Of a DNA stretch of 50,167 bases, positions 16,328 through 25,047 are shown piece after piece. The DNA is taken from assembly GCF_000512695.2 (NCBI RefSeq), contig NZ_AZRW02000026.1:29710-79876 (forward strand), in the 5' to 3' direction. Each line of letters starts with the position of its first letter. The stretch's first letter is position 1. Source of the stretch: Pseudomonas sp. QTF5 (GTDB taxonomy: Bacteria > Pseudomonadota > Gammaproteobacteria > Pseudomonadales > Pseudomonadaceae). A program made the position numbers and the translations under genes. The notes under the pieces were generated by a model. It did not search any database, was not told where the DNA came from, and saw only the letters and a program-made list of their open reading frames with translations.

Positions 16328-18813
16328 CAGACGGACACCGTGCGTTGGCTGACATCATCGACATGGGCGAAATGGCGCAAGGCCAGGCGATCCGATACTT
16401 GTCCGCTGGCATCGGCGATCTCCTGCAACAGATCGGCCAGCCCTTCGATGGCAGCGCGAATACTGGCCTCGCCAAACAATGAGTTTTCCAGGCAACCCAG
16501 ATCGAAGCGCGCCAGCCGCTCCACCAACTGCGGCAGGCCGGTTTCGCGCGGCGCACCAAAGTCGTCGTTCAAGCGTTTCAACGTGCGGGTCACCAGTTTC
16601 AACTGGAACAGCACCGCATGAGGGTTCTGCTCGTCGAGCAACAACAGGTCCAGCACCGGGATCAATTGCGCCACCGCCAAGTACCGCGATCGGTAAGTAA
16701 TGCTGCTGTTGCCCAGTTCCAGCAGCCATTCCAGCCCGGCCTGATCGAAAGCTCCCGCACCACGCAGAAACGCCGCCAGGCTGCCGCTGAGAAACTGCAG
16801 CCGCTCGATCCGTCGACCGATCATCAGGAAACGCCAGCCTTCGTCCCGGGTCATGTCGTCGAGGGCAAAACCGGACAGCGCTGCCAGCGACATCACCAAT
16901 CGGTTGAGGAAATCCAGCAACTCGCCGAAATCCGGCTCTTCGGTTTCCAGCGCCGTGGCTTCACGCTGCAATTCCACCAGTGCTTGCCAGTTCTCTCGCG
17001 AGAGTTTGCCGCGTACTTGCGATGCCGCCCACTGCAAGCGTTGCAGGTTGGAGCGCAGGCTGAACGGCCAATCATCGCCGAGCAGTGTCGCCAATAATCG
17101 CTCTGGTAATTCACCCTCCTCCGGCAACAGATTCAGACGCTCACCGAGATCGACCGCGGCCTCGAGGGCTTGCGGGTCATCGCCATCGACATAGCGCGCC
17201 AACATAATCCGCAGCAGCCGCGCGCTGTCATCGCAGCGCTCGCAGTAACGGCCGAACCAGAACAGGTTCTCGACCACCCGCGATGGCAGATACGGATCGC
17301 GTCGCACCAGATCGTGAACGCCAATGTTGCGCTGGGCTTTCCATTGTTCGCCGCTGGGCGGGCGATCGCCCAATACCCAAGTGTCCTTGCTTGCACCGCC
17401 GCGCTGCATTGATACCACTTCGGCGTCGGCCTCCGCGGCCACCCGGGTCAGCCCGCCGGGCAGTACTCGATAGCCGTCCCGACTGGCCACCGCATATACG
17501 CGCATGCCAATGGCCCGCGGTTGCAACTGACCACCTTCGGCCTGCCAGACCGGCGCCTGGGACAGCTGCGCCAATTCTTGCGCGACATAGGCGTAAGGCC
17601 GTGCCTGCATGCGTTCGGCCAGGGCCTGGCGCTGTTTTTCACTCAAGTCACGACCAAACACCGGGGCGAAGCTCTGCGACGGAAACGCCGGTTTGATCAA
17701 CAGCTCCGGCAGTTTTTCCAGGGCCTGGGCCAGTACCGGTGCTTCACCGCACCACCAGGTCGCAATGGACGGCAGGATCAGCTCTTCACCGAACAGAAAC
17801 TGATTGATCTGCGGCAGGAAGCCCAGCAACCCCGGTGATTCCAGCACGCCGCTACCAAGTGCGTTGGCCACCAGCACCCGGCCTTGGCGCACAGCCTCGA
17901 GCAACCCCGGCACGCCAAGGGCCGAGTCGGTGCGCAGCTCCAGCGGATCGCAGAAATCATCGTCGAGCCGACGCATGATCGCGTGAACCCGACGCAGGCC
18001 GCTCAAGGTTTTCAGGTAGACCGTGGCATCCCGGACGGTCAGGTCGCCGCCCTCCACCAATGGATATCCGAGCTGACGAGCCAGGTACAGGTGTTCGAAA
18101 TAGCTTTCGTTGAAACGCCCCGGCGTCAGCAGCACCACCAATGGCGCCTCGTCATCGCTCGGCGCCTGACGGGCGAGTGTTTCCTGGAGGGTGCGGAAGA
18201 ATCCGGCCAGGTGCTGCACCTTCAAATCGCGGTACAACTCGGGGAAGGCCCGGGACACAATGGTGCGGTTTTCAAGCGCGTAGCCGGCACCGGATGGCGC
18301 TTGAGTCCGGTCCGCCGTCACCCACCAGCGGCCGTCAGGCGTGCGCGCCAGATCCACGGCGTACAAATGCAGAAAGGTCCCGTCGGGCGGCGCAATGCCC
18401 TGACAGGGCCAGAGAAAATTGTTGTGACCGAACACCAGCTCAGCCGGCAGCAGGCCTTCGGCGATCAAGCGCTGATGGCCGTACAAATCCGCCAGCACAG
18501 CATTGAGCAGGCGCGCCCGTTGAGCGATCCCGGCCGATAGCTGTTCCCACTCATCGGCGGCAATCACATGGGGCAGCAAGTCCAGCTCCCACGGCCGGTC
18601 GGCACCCTTGGGGTCGGCGTAGACGTTATAGGTCACACCGTTTTCCTGGATCTGCCGGGTCAGCAGCGCCTGACGCTGCGCCAGTTGCGTTGGCGTGCTG
18701 CGTTGCAATTGATCGAACAACCGCCGCCAGTGCGGGCGCACGGCGCCGCTGTCGTCGAGTAGTTCGTGATAAGTGCCCGCGGTCAGCGGGTAGCGGTCAA
18801 GCAGATCAGGCAT
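16327..18813 (-). CDS. Circularly permuted ATP-grasp fused to alpha-E domain
   Basis: An 828-residue two-domain protein. Residues about 1-480 match the circularly permuted ATP-grasp family (segments VLVANALGSGVLESPGLLGF, ILPSIATWWCGE and a Gly/Arg-rich region near 470). Residues about 505-825 are an alpha-helical alpha-E domain starting at LPSRVVENLFWFGRYCERCD. Many genomes encode these as separate genes; here they are one chain. ATP-grasp enzymes join a carboxylate to an amine through an acyl-phosphate, so a peptide-bond-forming role is inferred. The ATG at 18813 is preferred over an upstream TTG at 18834. The operon partners are transglutaminase-like proteins. Confidence 0.88.
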   Translation of the reverse strand: MPDLLDRYPLTAGTYHELLDDSGAVRPHWRRLFDQLQRSTPTQLAQRQALLTRQIQENGVTYNVYADPKGADRPWELDLLPHVIAADEWEQLSAGIAQRARLLNAVLADLYGHQRLIAEGLLPAELVFGHNNFLWPCQGIAPPDGTFLHLYAVDLARTPDGRWWVTADRTQAPSGAGYALENRTIVSRAFPELYRDLKVQHLAGFFRTLQETLARQAPSDDEAPLVVLLTPGRFNESYFEHLYLARQLGYPLVEGGDLTVRDATVYLKTLSGLRRVHAIMRRLDDDFCDPLELRTDSALGVPGLLEAVRQGRVLVANALGSGVLESPGLLGFLPQINQFLFGEELILPSIATWWCGEAPVLAQALEKLPELLIKPAFPSQSFAPVFGRDLSEKQRQALAERMQARPYAYVAQELAQLSQAPVWQAEGGQLQPRAIGMRVYAVASRDGYRVLPGGLTRVAAEADAEVVSMQRGGASKDTWVLGDRPPSGEQWKAQRNIGVHDLVRRDPYLPSRVVENLFWFGRYCERCDDSARLLRIMLARYVDGDDPQALEAAVDLGERLNLLPEEGELPERLLATLLGDDWPFSLRSNLQRLQWAASQVRGKLSRENWQALVELQREATALETEEPDFGELLDFLNRLVMSLAALSGFALDDMTRDEGWRFLMIGRRIERLQFLSGSLAAFLRGAGAFDQAGLEWLLELGNSSITYRSRYLAVAQLIPVLDLLLLDEQNPHAVLFQLKLVTRTLKRLNDDFGAPRETGLPQLVERLARFDLGCLENSLFGEASIRAAIEGLADLLQEIADASGQVSDRLALRHFAHVDDVSQRTVSV

Positions 18814-18861
18814 GGAAAGCTCGGCAGACAGCAAAGAACGGTCAGACTAACGCAGGCTCAT

Positions 18862-18892
18862 GACGCCCGGATATACGAAAAATCCGAGCGTC
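18862..18892 (-). other. Intercistronic hairpin inside the ATP-grasp operon
   Basis: GACGCCCGGAT and ATCCGAGCGTC pair with one mismatch around a nine-base loop, in the 88-base gap between the DUF2126 stop and the ATP-grasp start. There is no strong T run. It may modulate the ratio of the two products. Confidence 0.5.
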
Positions 18893-18901
18893 GTGTACGG
18901 T

Positions 18902-21900
18902 TTAGAAACGTCGCAAATCGAGAGTCATCGGTAGCTCGTCGTTAATTTCCAGATTCGGTATAGGAAGTTTCCCAGGCGAGTGTCCGATGCGGAAGAAACG
19001 CGCCATCCGCCGACTCTCGGCCTCATTGGCGTTCACCGGCAGGCTGTCGTAATTGCGCCCCCCCGGATGGGCGACGTGGTACTGACAACCGCCCAGCGAA
19101 CGCCCCATCCAGGTGTCGAGCACATCGAACACCAGCGGCGCGTGCACCGGGATGGTCGGTTGCAGGCAGTTGGCCGGTTGCCAGGCGCGAAAGCGCACGC
19201 CGGCGACGAACTCACCGACCCGCCCCGTGGATTGCAACGGCACCGGGATGCCGTTGCACGTCAGCAGATAACGCTGGGGCGGCAGGCCGCTGAGCTTGAC
19301 CTGCAAACGCTCCAGCGACGAATCCACGTAACGCACTGTGCCACCCGCCGCGCCTTCCTCGCCGAGTACATGCCAAGGCTCCAGCGCCTGACGCAATTCC
19401 AGTTGAATGCCGCTGACGGCGTAGTCGCCGACCTTGGGAAAACGGAATTCCAGATGCGCCGCGAACCACTCGGCCCGCACGGGGTAACCGGCGGCATTGA
19501 GGTCGACGATCACATCAGCGAAATCCTGCTCGATAAAGTGCGGCAACAGGAACCGGTCGTGCAGTTCAGTGCCCCAACGCGCGAGTTTCGGCGGTGCATA
19601 AGGCTCGCGCCAGAACCGCGCCACCAGCGCCCGCAACAACAATTGCTGAGCCAGGCTCATGCGCGCATGGGGCGGCATTTCAAAGGCACGCAGTTCCAGT
19701 AACCCGAGGCGCCCGGTGGCGCCATCCGGCGAATAGAGTTTGTCGATGCAGAACTCGGCGCGGTGGGTGTTGCCGGTCACGTCGATCAGCAGATTGCGCA
19801 GCAGTCGATCCACCAGCCACGGCGCGCACTCCTCGCCCGGATTCGGCATCTGTGCGAAGGCGATTTCCAGCTCATACAGCGAATCGTTGCGCGCTTCGTC
19901 CACCCGTGGCGCCTGGGATGTTGGGCCGATGAACAATCCGGAAAACAGGTAGGACAAGGAGGGATGGTTATGCCAGTAGCTGATCAGGCTGCGCAGCAGA
20001 TCGGGACGACGCAGAAACGGTGAGTCAGCCGGAGTCGCGCCACCCAATACAAAATGATTGCCGCCGCCAGTGCCGGTGTGCCGGCCGTCGATCATGAACT
20101 TCTCGGTGGTGAGTCGAGTCTGGCGCGCCTCTTCGTAAAGAAACTCGGTGCGCTCCACCAACTCATCCCAGGTGGCGGACGGCTGCACATTGACTTCGAT
20201 CACTCCCGGATCCGGAGTAATGCGAAAGTTGCTCAGGCGCGGATCGCTCGGCGGTTCATAGCCTTCCAGCAACACCGGGCAATGCAATTCCTCGGCGGTG
20301 GCTTCGATGGCGGCGACCAGCTCCAGATAGTCCTCGACCCGCTCCAGTGGCGGCATGAACAGGTACAACCGGCCTTCTCGCGCTTCGGCGCAGAATGCGG
20401 TGCGGGTCAACCAATCGGCGGATTCGTCGATCTTTGGCGCACGCTCGTCAGCCGTTTTCGGTTGAGCGTGATTCTGTAGCTGGTCGGTGCCCGGCAGCTC
20501 AGGGAAATCCTGATTCGGGTCGACAGGATGAATGAATGGATACTCCGCTGCTTTCACCCAAGGCTGCGAGCCGAGCGGCAAGCGATACCCCAGCGGCGAA
20601 TCCCCCGGCACCAATCGGCAATGATCTTCCCGCAGATACCAGCGACCGCTCTGCCATTGATCGCCTTTGGCGGTGCGCGCCAGGGGCAGGACCTGGCCGA
20701 TAACCTTGTCCAGGCCCTGGCTGAAGACTTTGCGCAGGCGCGCCCGCTCCAAAGGCTCTTCCAGGCGTGAGTCTTCGGCGCTGACGTTCTGCGGTAAAGC
20801 GCCTTCACGCCAGAGGTAATAGAAATTGTCTTCGTAGGCAGGAAACACGAAGCGTATCGGAATTTTCAGGCGCTCGGCGACACTCGCCAGAAAACGTCCG
20901 GCCAGTTCGCCATCAGCGCCGTAGTCTTCCTGCTCGTCGGCGATCAGCGCGCTGTTGTGCCAGATCGGCACGCCGTCGCGGCGCCAGTAGCAGTTCAGCG
21001 ACCAGCGCGGCAGTTGCTCGCCGGGGTACCACTTGCCCTGACCGAAATGCACCAGCCCCTTGGGTGCGTAATGCTTGCGCATGCGCTGGAACAATTCGGC
21101 CGACAGGCGACGCTTGTCCGGACCGAGCGCGGCGGTGTTCCACTCGGCGCCGTCCGGGTCATCGATAGAGACGAAGGTCGGCTCGCCGCCCATGGTCAGG
21201 CGCACGTCGCCTTCGAGCAGGTCGGCATCGATCTGCCGGCCCAATGCCTGAATCGCCAGCCATTGGTCTTCGGTGTAGGGTTTTGTTACCCGCGGCGCTT
21301 CCCAAATCCGCTCGACCGACATTTCGTGGGTGAATTCGCACTCGCACGGTTCCACCAAGCCACTGATCGGTGCCGCAGAGGACGGATCGGGACTGCACGC
21401 CAACGGAATGTGTCCTTCACCGGCAAACAGCCCTGAGGTCGCGTCCAGGCCAATCCAGCCGGCACCGGGTAAATAGACCTCGCACCAGGCGTGCAGGTCA
21501 GTGAAGTCCACTTCAGTGCCCGAGGGGCCATCGAGGCTTTTGACGTCAGCGGTTAACTGGATCAGGTAACCAGACACGAATCGCGCCGCCAGGCCGAGGT
21601 TGCGCAGCAATTGCACCAGCAACCACGCCGAGTCGCGGCAGGAACCGGAGGCATGCTCGAGGGTGTGTTCCGGGGTCTGTACGCCCGGCTCCATGCGAAT
21701 CAGGTAGCCGATGTCTTCGCTGAGGCGCTGGTTGAGCGCGACCAGGAAATCCACGCTCGGCAGCGGTGTGCGGTCGATGCCCTCCAGATAGGCCTTGAAT
21801 TTGGGCGTCAGGGGCAAGGTTTCCAGGTACGGCGCCAGCTCTTTGCGCTCATCCGCGGCGTAGGTGAAAGGGATTTTTTCGGCGTAAGGCTCGAGGAAGA

Positions 21901-22177
21901 AGTCGAACGGATTGAAGACCGCCATCTCCGCCAGCAAGTCGACCTCGATCCGCAGCTCATCGGTTTTCTCCGGGAACACCAACCGCGCCAGGTAATTGCC
22001 CTGAGGATCCTGCTGCCAGTTGATGAAATGCTGCTCGGGCGAGACTTTCAGCGTATAGGACAGTATCCGCGTGCGGCTGTGGGCAGCCGGGCGCAGGCGA
22101 ACGATCTGCGGACCGAGCTCAACGGCGCGGTCGTAGCGGTAATGCGTGACGTGATGCAATGCGACATGGATCGACAC
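18902..22177 (-). CDS. Transglutaminase-like plus DUF2126 putative amidoligase protein
   Basis: A 1091-residue protein. Residues about 1-85 are a transglutaminase N-terminal domain. A transglutaminase-like core follows with Cys in GSCRDSAWLL (about 179), His in DLHAWCEVYL (about 229) and Asp in GLDATSG (about 242). From about 310 to the end it matches DUF2126, described as a putative amidoligase; segments include LTMGGEPTFVSIDDPDGAEWN and DGRHTGTGGGNHFVLGGATP. The start is a GTG at 22177 with AGGAGG six bases upstream; the 48 residues before it lack support. It is the first gene of the operon. Confidence 0.88.
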   Translation of the reverse strand: MSIHVALHHVTHYRYDRAVELGPQIVRLRPAAHSRTRILSYTLKVSPEQHFINWQQDPQGNYLARLVFPEKTDELRIEVDLLAEMAVFNPFDFFLEPYAEKIPFTYAADERKELAPYLETLPLTPKFKAYLEGIDRTPLPSVDFLVALNQRLSEDIGYLIRMEPGVQTPEHTLEHASGSCRDSAWLLVQLLRNLGLAARFVSGYLIQLTADVKSLDGPSGTEVDFTDLHAWCEVYLPGAGWIGLDATSGLFAGEGHIPLACSPDPSSAAPISGLVEPCECEFTHEMSVERIWEAPRVTKPYTEDQWLAIQALGRQIDADLLEGDVRLTMGGEPTFVSIDDPDGAEWNTAALGPDKRRLSAELFQRMRKHYAPKGLVHFGQGKWYPGEQLPRWSLNCYWRRDGVPIWHNSALIADEQEDYGADGELAGRFLASVAERLKIPIRFVFPAYEDNFYYLWREGALPQNVSAEDSRLEEPLERARLRKVFSQGLDKVIGQVLPLARTAKGDQWQSGRWYLREDHCRLVPGDSPLGYRLPLGSQPWVKAAEYPFIHPVDPNQDFPELPGTDQLQNHAQPKTADERAPKIDESADWLTRTAFCAEAREGRLYLFMPPLERVEDYLELVAAIEATAEELHCPVLLEGYEPPSDPRLSNFRITPDPGVIEVNVQPSATWDELVERTEFLYEEARQTRLTTEKFMIDGRHTGTGGGNHFVLGGATPADSPFLRRPDLLRSLISYWHNHPSLSYLFSGLFIGPTSQAPRVDEARNDSLYELEIAFAQMPNPGEECAPWLVDRLLRNLLIDVTGNTHRAEFCIDKLYSPDGATGRLGLLELRAFEMPPHARMSLAQQLLLRALVARFWREPYAPPKLARWGTELHDRFLLPHFIEQDFADVIVDLNAAGYPVRAEWFAAHLEFRFPKVGDYAVSGIQLELRQALEPWHVLGEEGAAGGTVRYVDSSLERLQVKLSGLPPQRYLLTCNGIPVPLQSTGRVGEFVAGVRFRAWQPANCLQPTIPVHAPLVFDVLDTWMGRSLGGCQYHVAHPGGRNYDSLPVNANEAESRRMARFFRIGHSPGKLPIPNLEINDELPMTLDLRRF

Positions 22178-22496
22178 GGCGTGCCTCCTGCGAGCCTGGA
22201 CGTTATTGAAAGCGGCGCAAGACTTATGCCATCCAGCCGAGCTGGCGCTTTCACAGATTTGCTCAGGGCAGTACAGCACCAAAATCGGGCGATGCGGGAA
22301 ATTGGTTTGGGAGAGTTGCACACAAATGTGGCGAGGGAGGGTTGGGGCTTGATCATTCCCACGCTCTGCGTGGGAATGCAGCCCGTGACGCTCCGCGTCA
22401 CTGGACGGGGAGCGTCCCTTGAGGCATTCCCACGCGGAGCGTGGGAACGATCACGCCAACCCGAAGGTTGGCGTTCTGTTCAGCTCGAGCGAGGGC
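22178..22496. other. Gap between ygiQ and the ATP-grasp operon: palindromic repeats only
   Basis: These 319 bases hold the upstream region of the DUF2126 gene, a half REP (ATGTGGCGAGGGAG, from 22325), a composite hairpin repeat (22351-22452) and a hairpin ACGCCAACC-CGAA-GGTTGGCGT (22453-22474). The last is close to the ygiQ 3' end and is the best candidate for its terminator, though its T run on the minus strand is lost. No promoter could be fixed for the operon. Confidence 0.6.
22351..22452. repeat. Composite palindromic repeat (CATTCCCACGC/GCGTGGGAATG type)
   Basis: The outer ends GATCATTCCCACGC and GCGTGGGAACGATC are near-inverted copies. Between them are tandem hairpins: CATTCCCACGC-TCT-GCGTGGGAATG, GTGACGC-TCC-GCGTCAC, GGACG...CGTCC and CATTCCCACGC-GGA-GCGTGGGAA. 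This is a dispersed repeat family that I recognise from Pseudomonas intergenic regions, distinct from the REP subtypes here. Confidence 0.85.
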
Positions 22497-24800
22497 TTAG
22501 CGCGGCACTACCGGCTTACGGGCCGGTTTTGGCCCCTTGCCTTTGGCCGCATCCTTGCGCTCCTTGGCCGCCTGCTGATTGCGGGCGAATGCCGCCGCCT
22601 TGGCCTGTTCACGCTTGTCCCACGGGTTGCCGCCATCGCTGGCACGCGGCGGCAGGCCAGTGTGCTGGGTCAGGATCTTGGTGGTCTTTTCCCCGGCCAC
22701 TTTGTGGCTGCCGGCCGGCGTCGAGTTCTTGCGACGGGCGCTCTGGTAGCTGTCGGTCGCCGGCTGATGCAGCGGGATCAGCTGGTTCTTGCCCGGCCCG
22801 ATCAGGTCGGCGCGGCCCATGCGGGTCAGTGCTTCACGCAGCATCGGCCAGCCTTTCGGGTCGTGATAACGCAAGAACGCCTTGTGCAGACGACGCTGCT
22901 CTTCGCTCTTGACGATGGTCACGCCGTCACTCTTGTAAGTGACCTTGCGCAGCGGGTTTTTGCCCGAGTGATACATCGCGGTGGCGGTGGCCATCGGCGA
23001 CGGGTAGAACGCCTGCACCTGGTCGGCACGGAAGCCGTTGCCCTTGAGCCACAGGGCCAGGTTCATCATGTCTTCGTCGGTGGTGCCCGGGTGAGCGGCG
23101 ATGAAGTACGGAATCAGGTACTGCTCTTTCCCGGCTTCCTTGGTGTACTTCTCGAACATGCGCTTGAACTTGTCATAGCTGCCGATGCCCGGTTTCATCA
23201 TCTGGTTGAGCGGACCTTCCTCGGTGTGTTCCGGGGCGATCTTCAGGTAACCACCGACGTGGTGGGTCACCAGCTCTTTGACGTATTCCGGCGACTCGAC
23301 CGCGAGGTCGTAACGCAAGCCGGACGCAATCAGGATCTTCTTCACACCCGGCAAGGCCCGGGCGCTGCGATAGAGCTGGATCAGCGACGAGTGGTCGGTG
23401 TTCAGGTTCGGGCAAATGCCCGGGAACACGCACGAAGGCTTGCGGCACGCGGATTCGATTTCCGGGGTCTTGCAGGCGATGCGGTACATGTTCGCAGTCG
23501 GGCCACCGAGGTCGGAGATCACCCCGGTGAAGCCTGGGACCTTGTCGCGGATCTCTTCGATTTCGCGAATGATCGACTCTTCGGAACGGTTCTGGATGAT
23601 CCGGCCTTCGTGCTCGGTGATCGAGCAGAACGTACAGCCGCCGAAGCAGCCGCGCATGATGTTCACCGAGAAGCGGATCATGTCGTAGGCCGGAATCTTT
23701 TCCTTGCCGTACGCCGGGTGCGGAACCCGCGCGTAAGGCATGCCGAACACGTAGTCCATTTCTTCGGTGGTCATCGGAATCGGAGGCGGGTTGAACCAGA
23801 CGTCCACTTCGCCATGCTTCTGCACCAGCGCGCGAGCATTGCCCGGGTTGGTTTCCAGGTGCAGCACGCGGTTGGCGTGGGCATAAAGAACTGCGTCGCC
23901 ACGGACTTTTTCAACCGATGGCAGACGAATCACGGTCTTGTCGCGAGTCATCTTCGGGCTGGCCAGAATCTGCACGACTTTGGCTTCGCTCGGATCCTCG
24001 ACCGGACCCTTTTCCTGCTCGATGGCGCAGGCCTGGGTGTCCTGGGTGTTCACGTACGGGTTGATGATCTTGTCGACCTTGCCCGGACGGTCGATGCGCG
24101 TGGAATCGACTTCGTACCAGTCTTTCGGCGTATCACGACGAATGAACGCGGTGCCGCGCACGTCGGTGATGTCTTCGATCTTGTGACCATAGGACAGGCG
24201 CTGGGCGACTTCGACGATCGCACGCTCGGCGTTGCCGTAGAGCAGGATGTCGGCGCAAGCGTCGATCAGGATCGAGTTGCGCACCCGATCCTGCCAGTAA
24301 TCGTAGTGAGCGATGCGGCGCAGGGAGGCTTCGATGCCACCAAGTACGATCGGTACGTTCTTATAGGCTTCCTTGCAGCGTTGGCTATAAACCAGGCTCG
24401 CGCGGTCCGGACGTTTGCCCGCCAGGCCACCGGGGGTGTAGGCGTCGTCGGAACGGATTTTCTTATCGGCGGTGTAGCGGTTGATCATCGAGTCCATGTT
24501 GCCGGCCGCGACGCCGAAGAACAGGTTCGGCTCGCCGAGCTTCATGAAGTCGTCTTTGGACTGCCAGTTCGGCTGCGCAATGATCCCGACGCGGAAGCCC
24601 TGGGCCTCCAGCAGTCGGCCGATGATCGCCATGCCGAACGACGGGTGGTCGACGTAGGCATCACCGGTGACGATGATGATGTCGCAGGAATCCCAGCCAA
24701 GCTGATCCATCTCCTCCCTGCTCATCGGCAGGAATGGCGCTGGCCCGAAACATTCGGCCCAGTACTTGGGATAGTCAAATAACGGCTTGGCTGCTTGCAT
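22497..24800 (-). CDS. ygiQ: YgiQ-family radical SAM protein
   Basis: A 767-residue YgiQ. The N-terminal domain (about 1-370) begins MQAAKPLFDYPKYWAECFG and contains a B12-binding-like segment near VGIIAQPNWQ. The radical SAM core has the cluster motif CFGGCTFC near residue 385. A C-terminal region (about 600-700) precedes a basic, Lys/Pro/Arg-rich tail (700-767). The reaction is unknown. The family is widespread and highly conserved. It is monocistronic between two palindromic repeat regions. Confidence 0.95.
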   Translation of the reverse strand: MQAAKPLFDYPKYWAECFGPAPFLPMSREEMDQLGWDSCDIIIVTGDAYVDHPSFGMAIIGRLLEAQGFRVGIIAQPNWQSKDDFMKLGEPNLFFGVAAGNMDSMINRYTADKKIRSDDAYTPGGLAGKRPDRASLVYSQRCKEAYKNVPIVLGGIEASLRRIAHYDYWQDRVRNSILIDACADILLYGNAERAIVEVAQRLSYGHKIEDITDVRGTAFIRRDTPKDWYEVDSTRIDRPGKVDKIINPYVNTQDTQACAIEQEKGPVEDPSEAKVVQILASPKMTRDKTVIRLPSVEKVRGDAVLYAHANRVLHLETNPGNARALVQKHGEVDVWFNPPPIPMTTEEMDYVFGMPYARVPHPAYGKEKIPAYDMIRFSVNIMRGCFGGCTFCSITEHEGRIIQNRSEESIIREIEEIRDKVPGFTGVISDLGGPTANMYRIACKTPEIESACRKPSCVFPGICPNLNTDHSSLIQLYRSARALPGVKKILIASGLRYDLAVESPEYVKELVTHHVGGYLKIAPEHTEEGPLNQMMKPGIGSYDKFKRMFEKYTKEAGKEQYLIPYFIAAHPGTTDEDMMNLALWLKGNGFRADQVQAFYPSPMATATAMYHSGKNPLRKVTYKSDGVTIVKSEEQRRLHKAFLRYHDPKGWPMLREALTRMGRADLIGPGKNQLIPLHQPATDSYQSARRKNSTPAGSHKVAGEKTTKILTQHTGLPPRASDGGNPWDKREQAKAAAFARNQQAAKERKDAAKGKGPKPARKPVVPR

Positions 24801-24898
24801 GTCGATAACCGGTGTTGGCTTTCATTGAATTTCGCGGGCGCGGAATATAGCACAAAATTTAACCAATTCCGACGGCTATGGTCGGAAATTGGGGCGAC

Positions 24899-25036
24899 CC
24901 CTGTGGCGAGGGAGCTTGCTCCCGCTGGGCAGCGAAGCTGCCCCAAAACCTGCGACCGAATTTTTCCAGACGGACCGCATTTCTCAGCTTTGCGACTGCT
25001 ACGCAGTCGAGCGGGAGCAAGCTCCCTCGCCACAGG
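24899..25036. repeat. Composite REP pair, subtype C, between dnaB and ygiQ
   Basis: Inverted ends CCTGTGGCGAGGGAGCTTGC (24899-) and its partner ending at 25036 flank two further internal hairpins: GGCAGC-GAA-GCTGCC and CGACTGC-TAC-GCAGTCG. This subtype has GGCGAGGGAGCTTGCTCCCGC in place of the subtype A core. It sits between the dnaB stop and ygiQ. Confidence 0.88.
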
Positions 25037-25047
25037 TTTCTATTGGG

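Noticed and set aside
19740..21660. Plus-strand ORFs opposite the DUF2126 gene and other large antisense ORFs (for example 29803-32358, 22419-24782)
   Set aside because: They are shadows of high-GC coding genes on the other strand, with no recognisable domains or ribosome-binding sites.
22351..22452. CRISPR array
   Set aside because: The repeats are inverted hairpins of unequal size with no regular spacers, and no cas genes are nearby.
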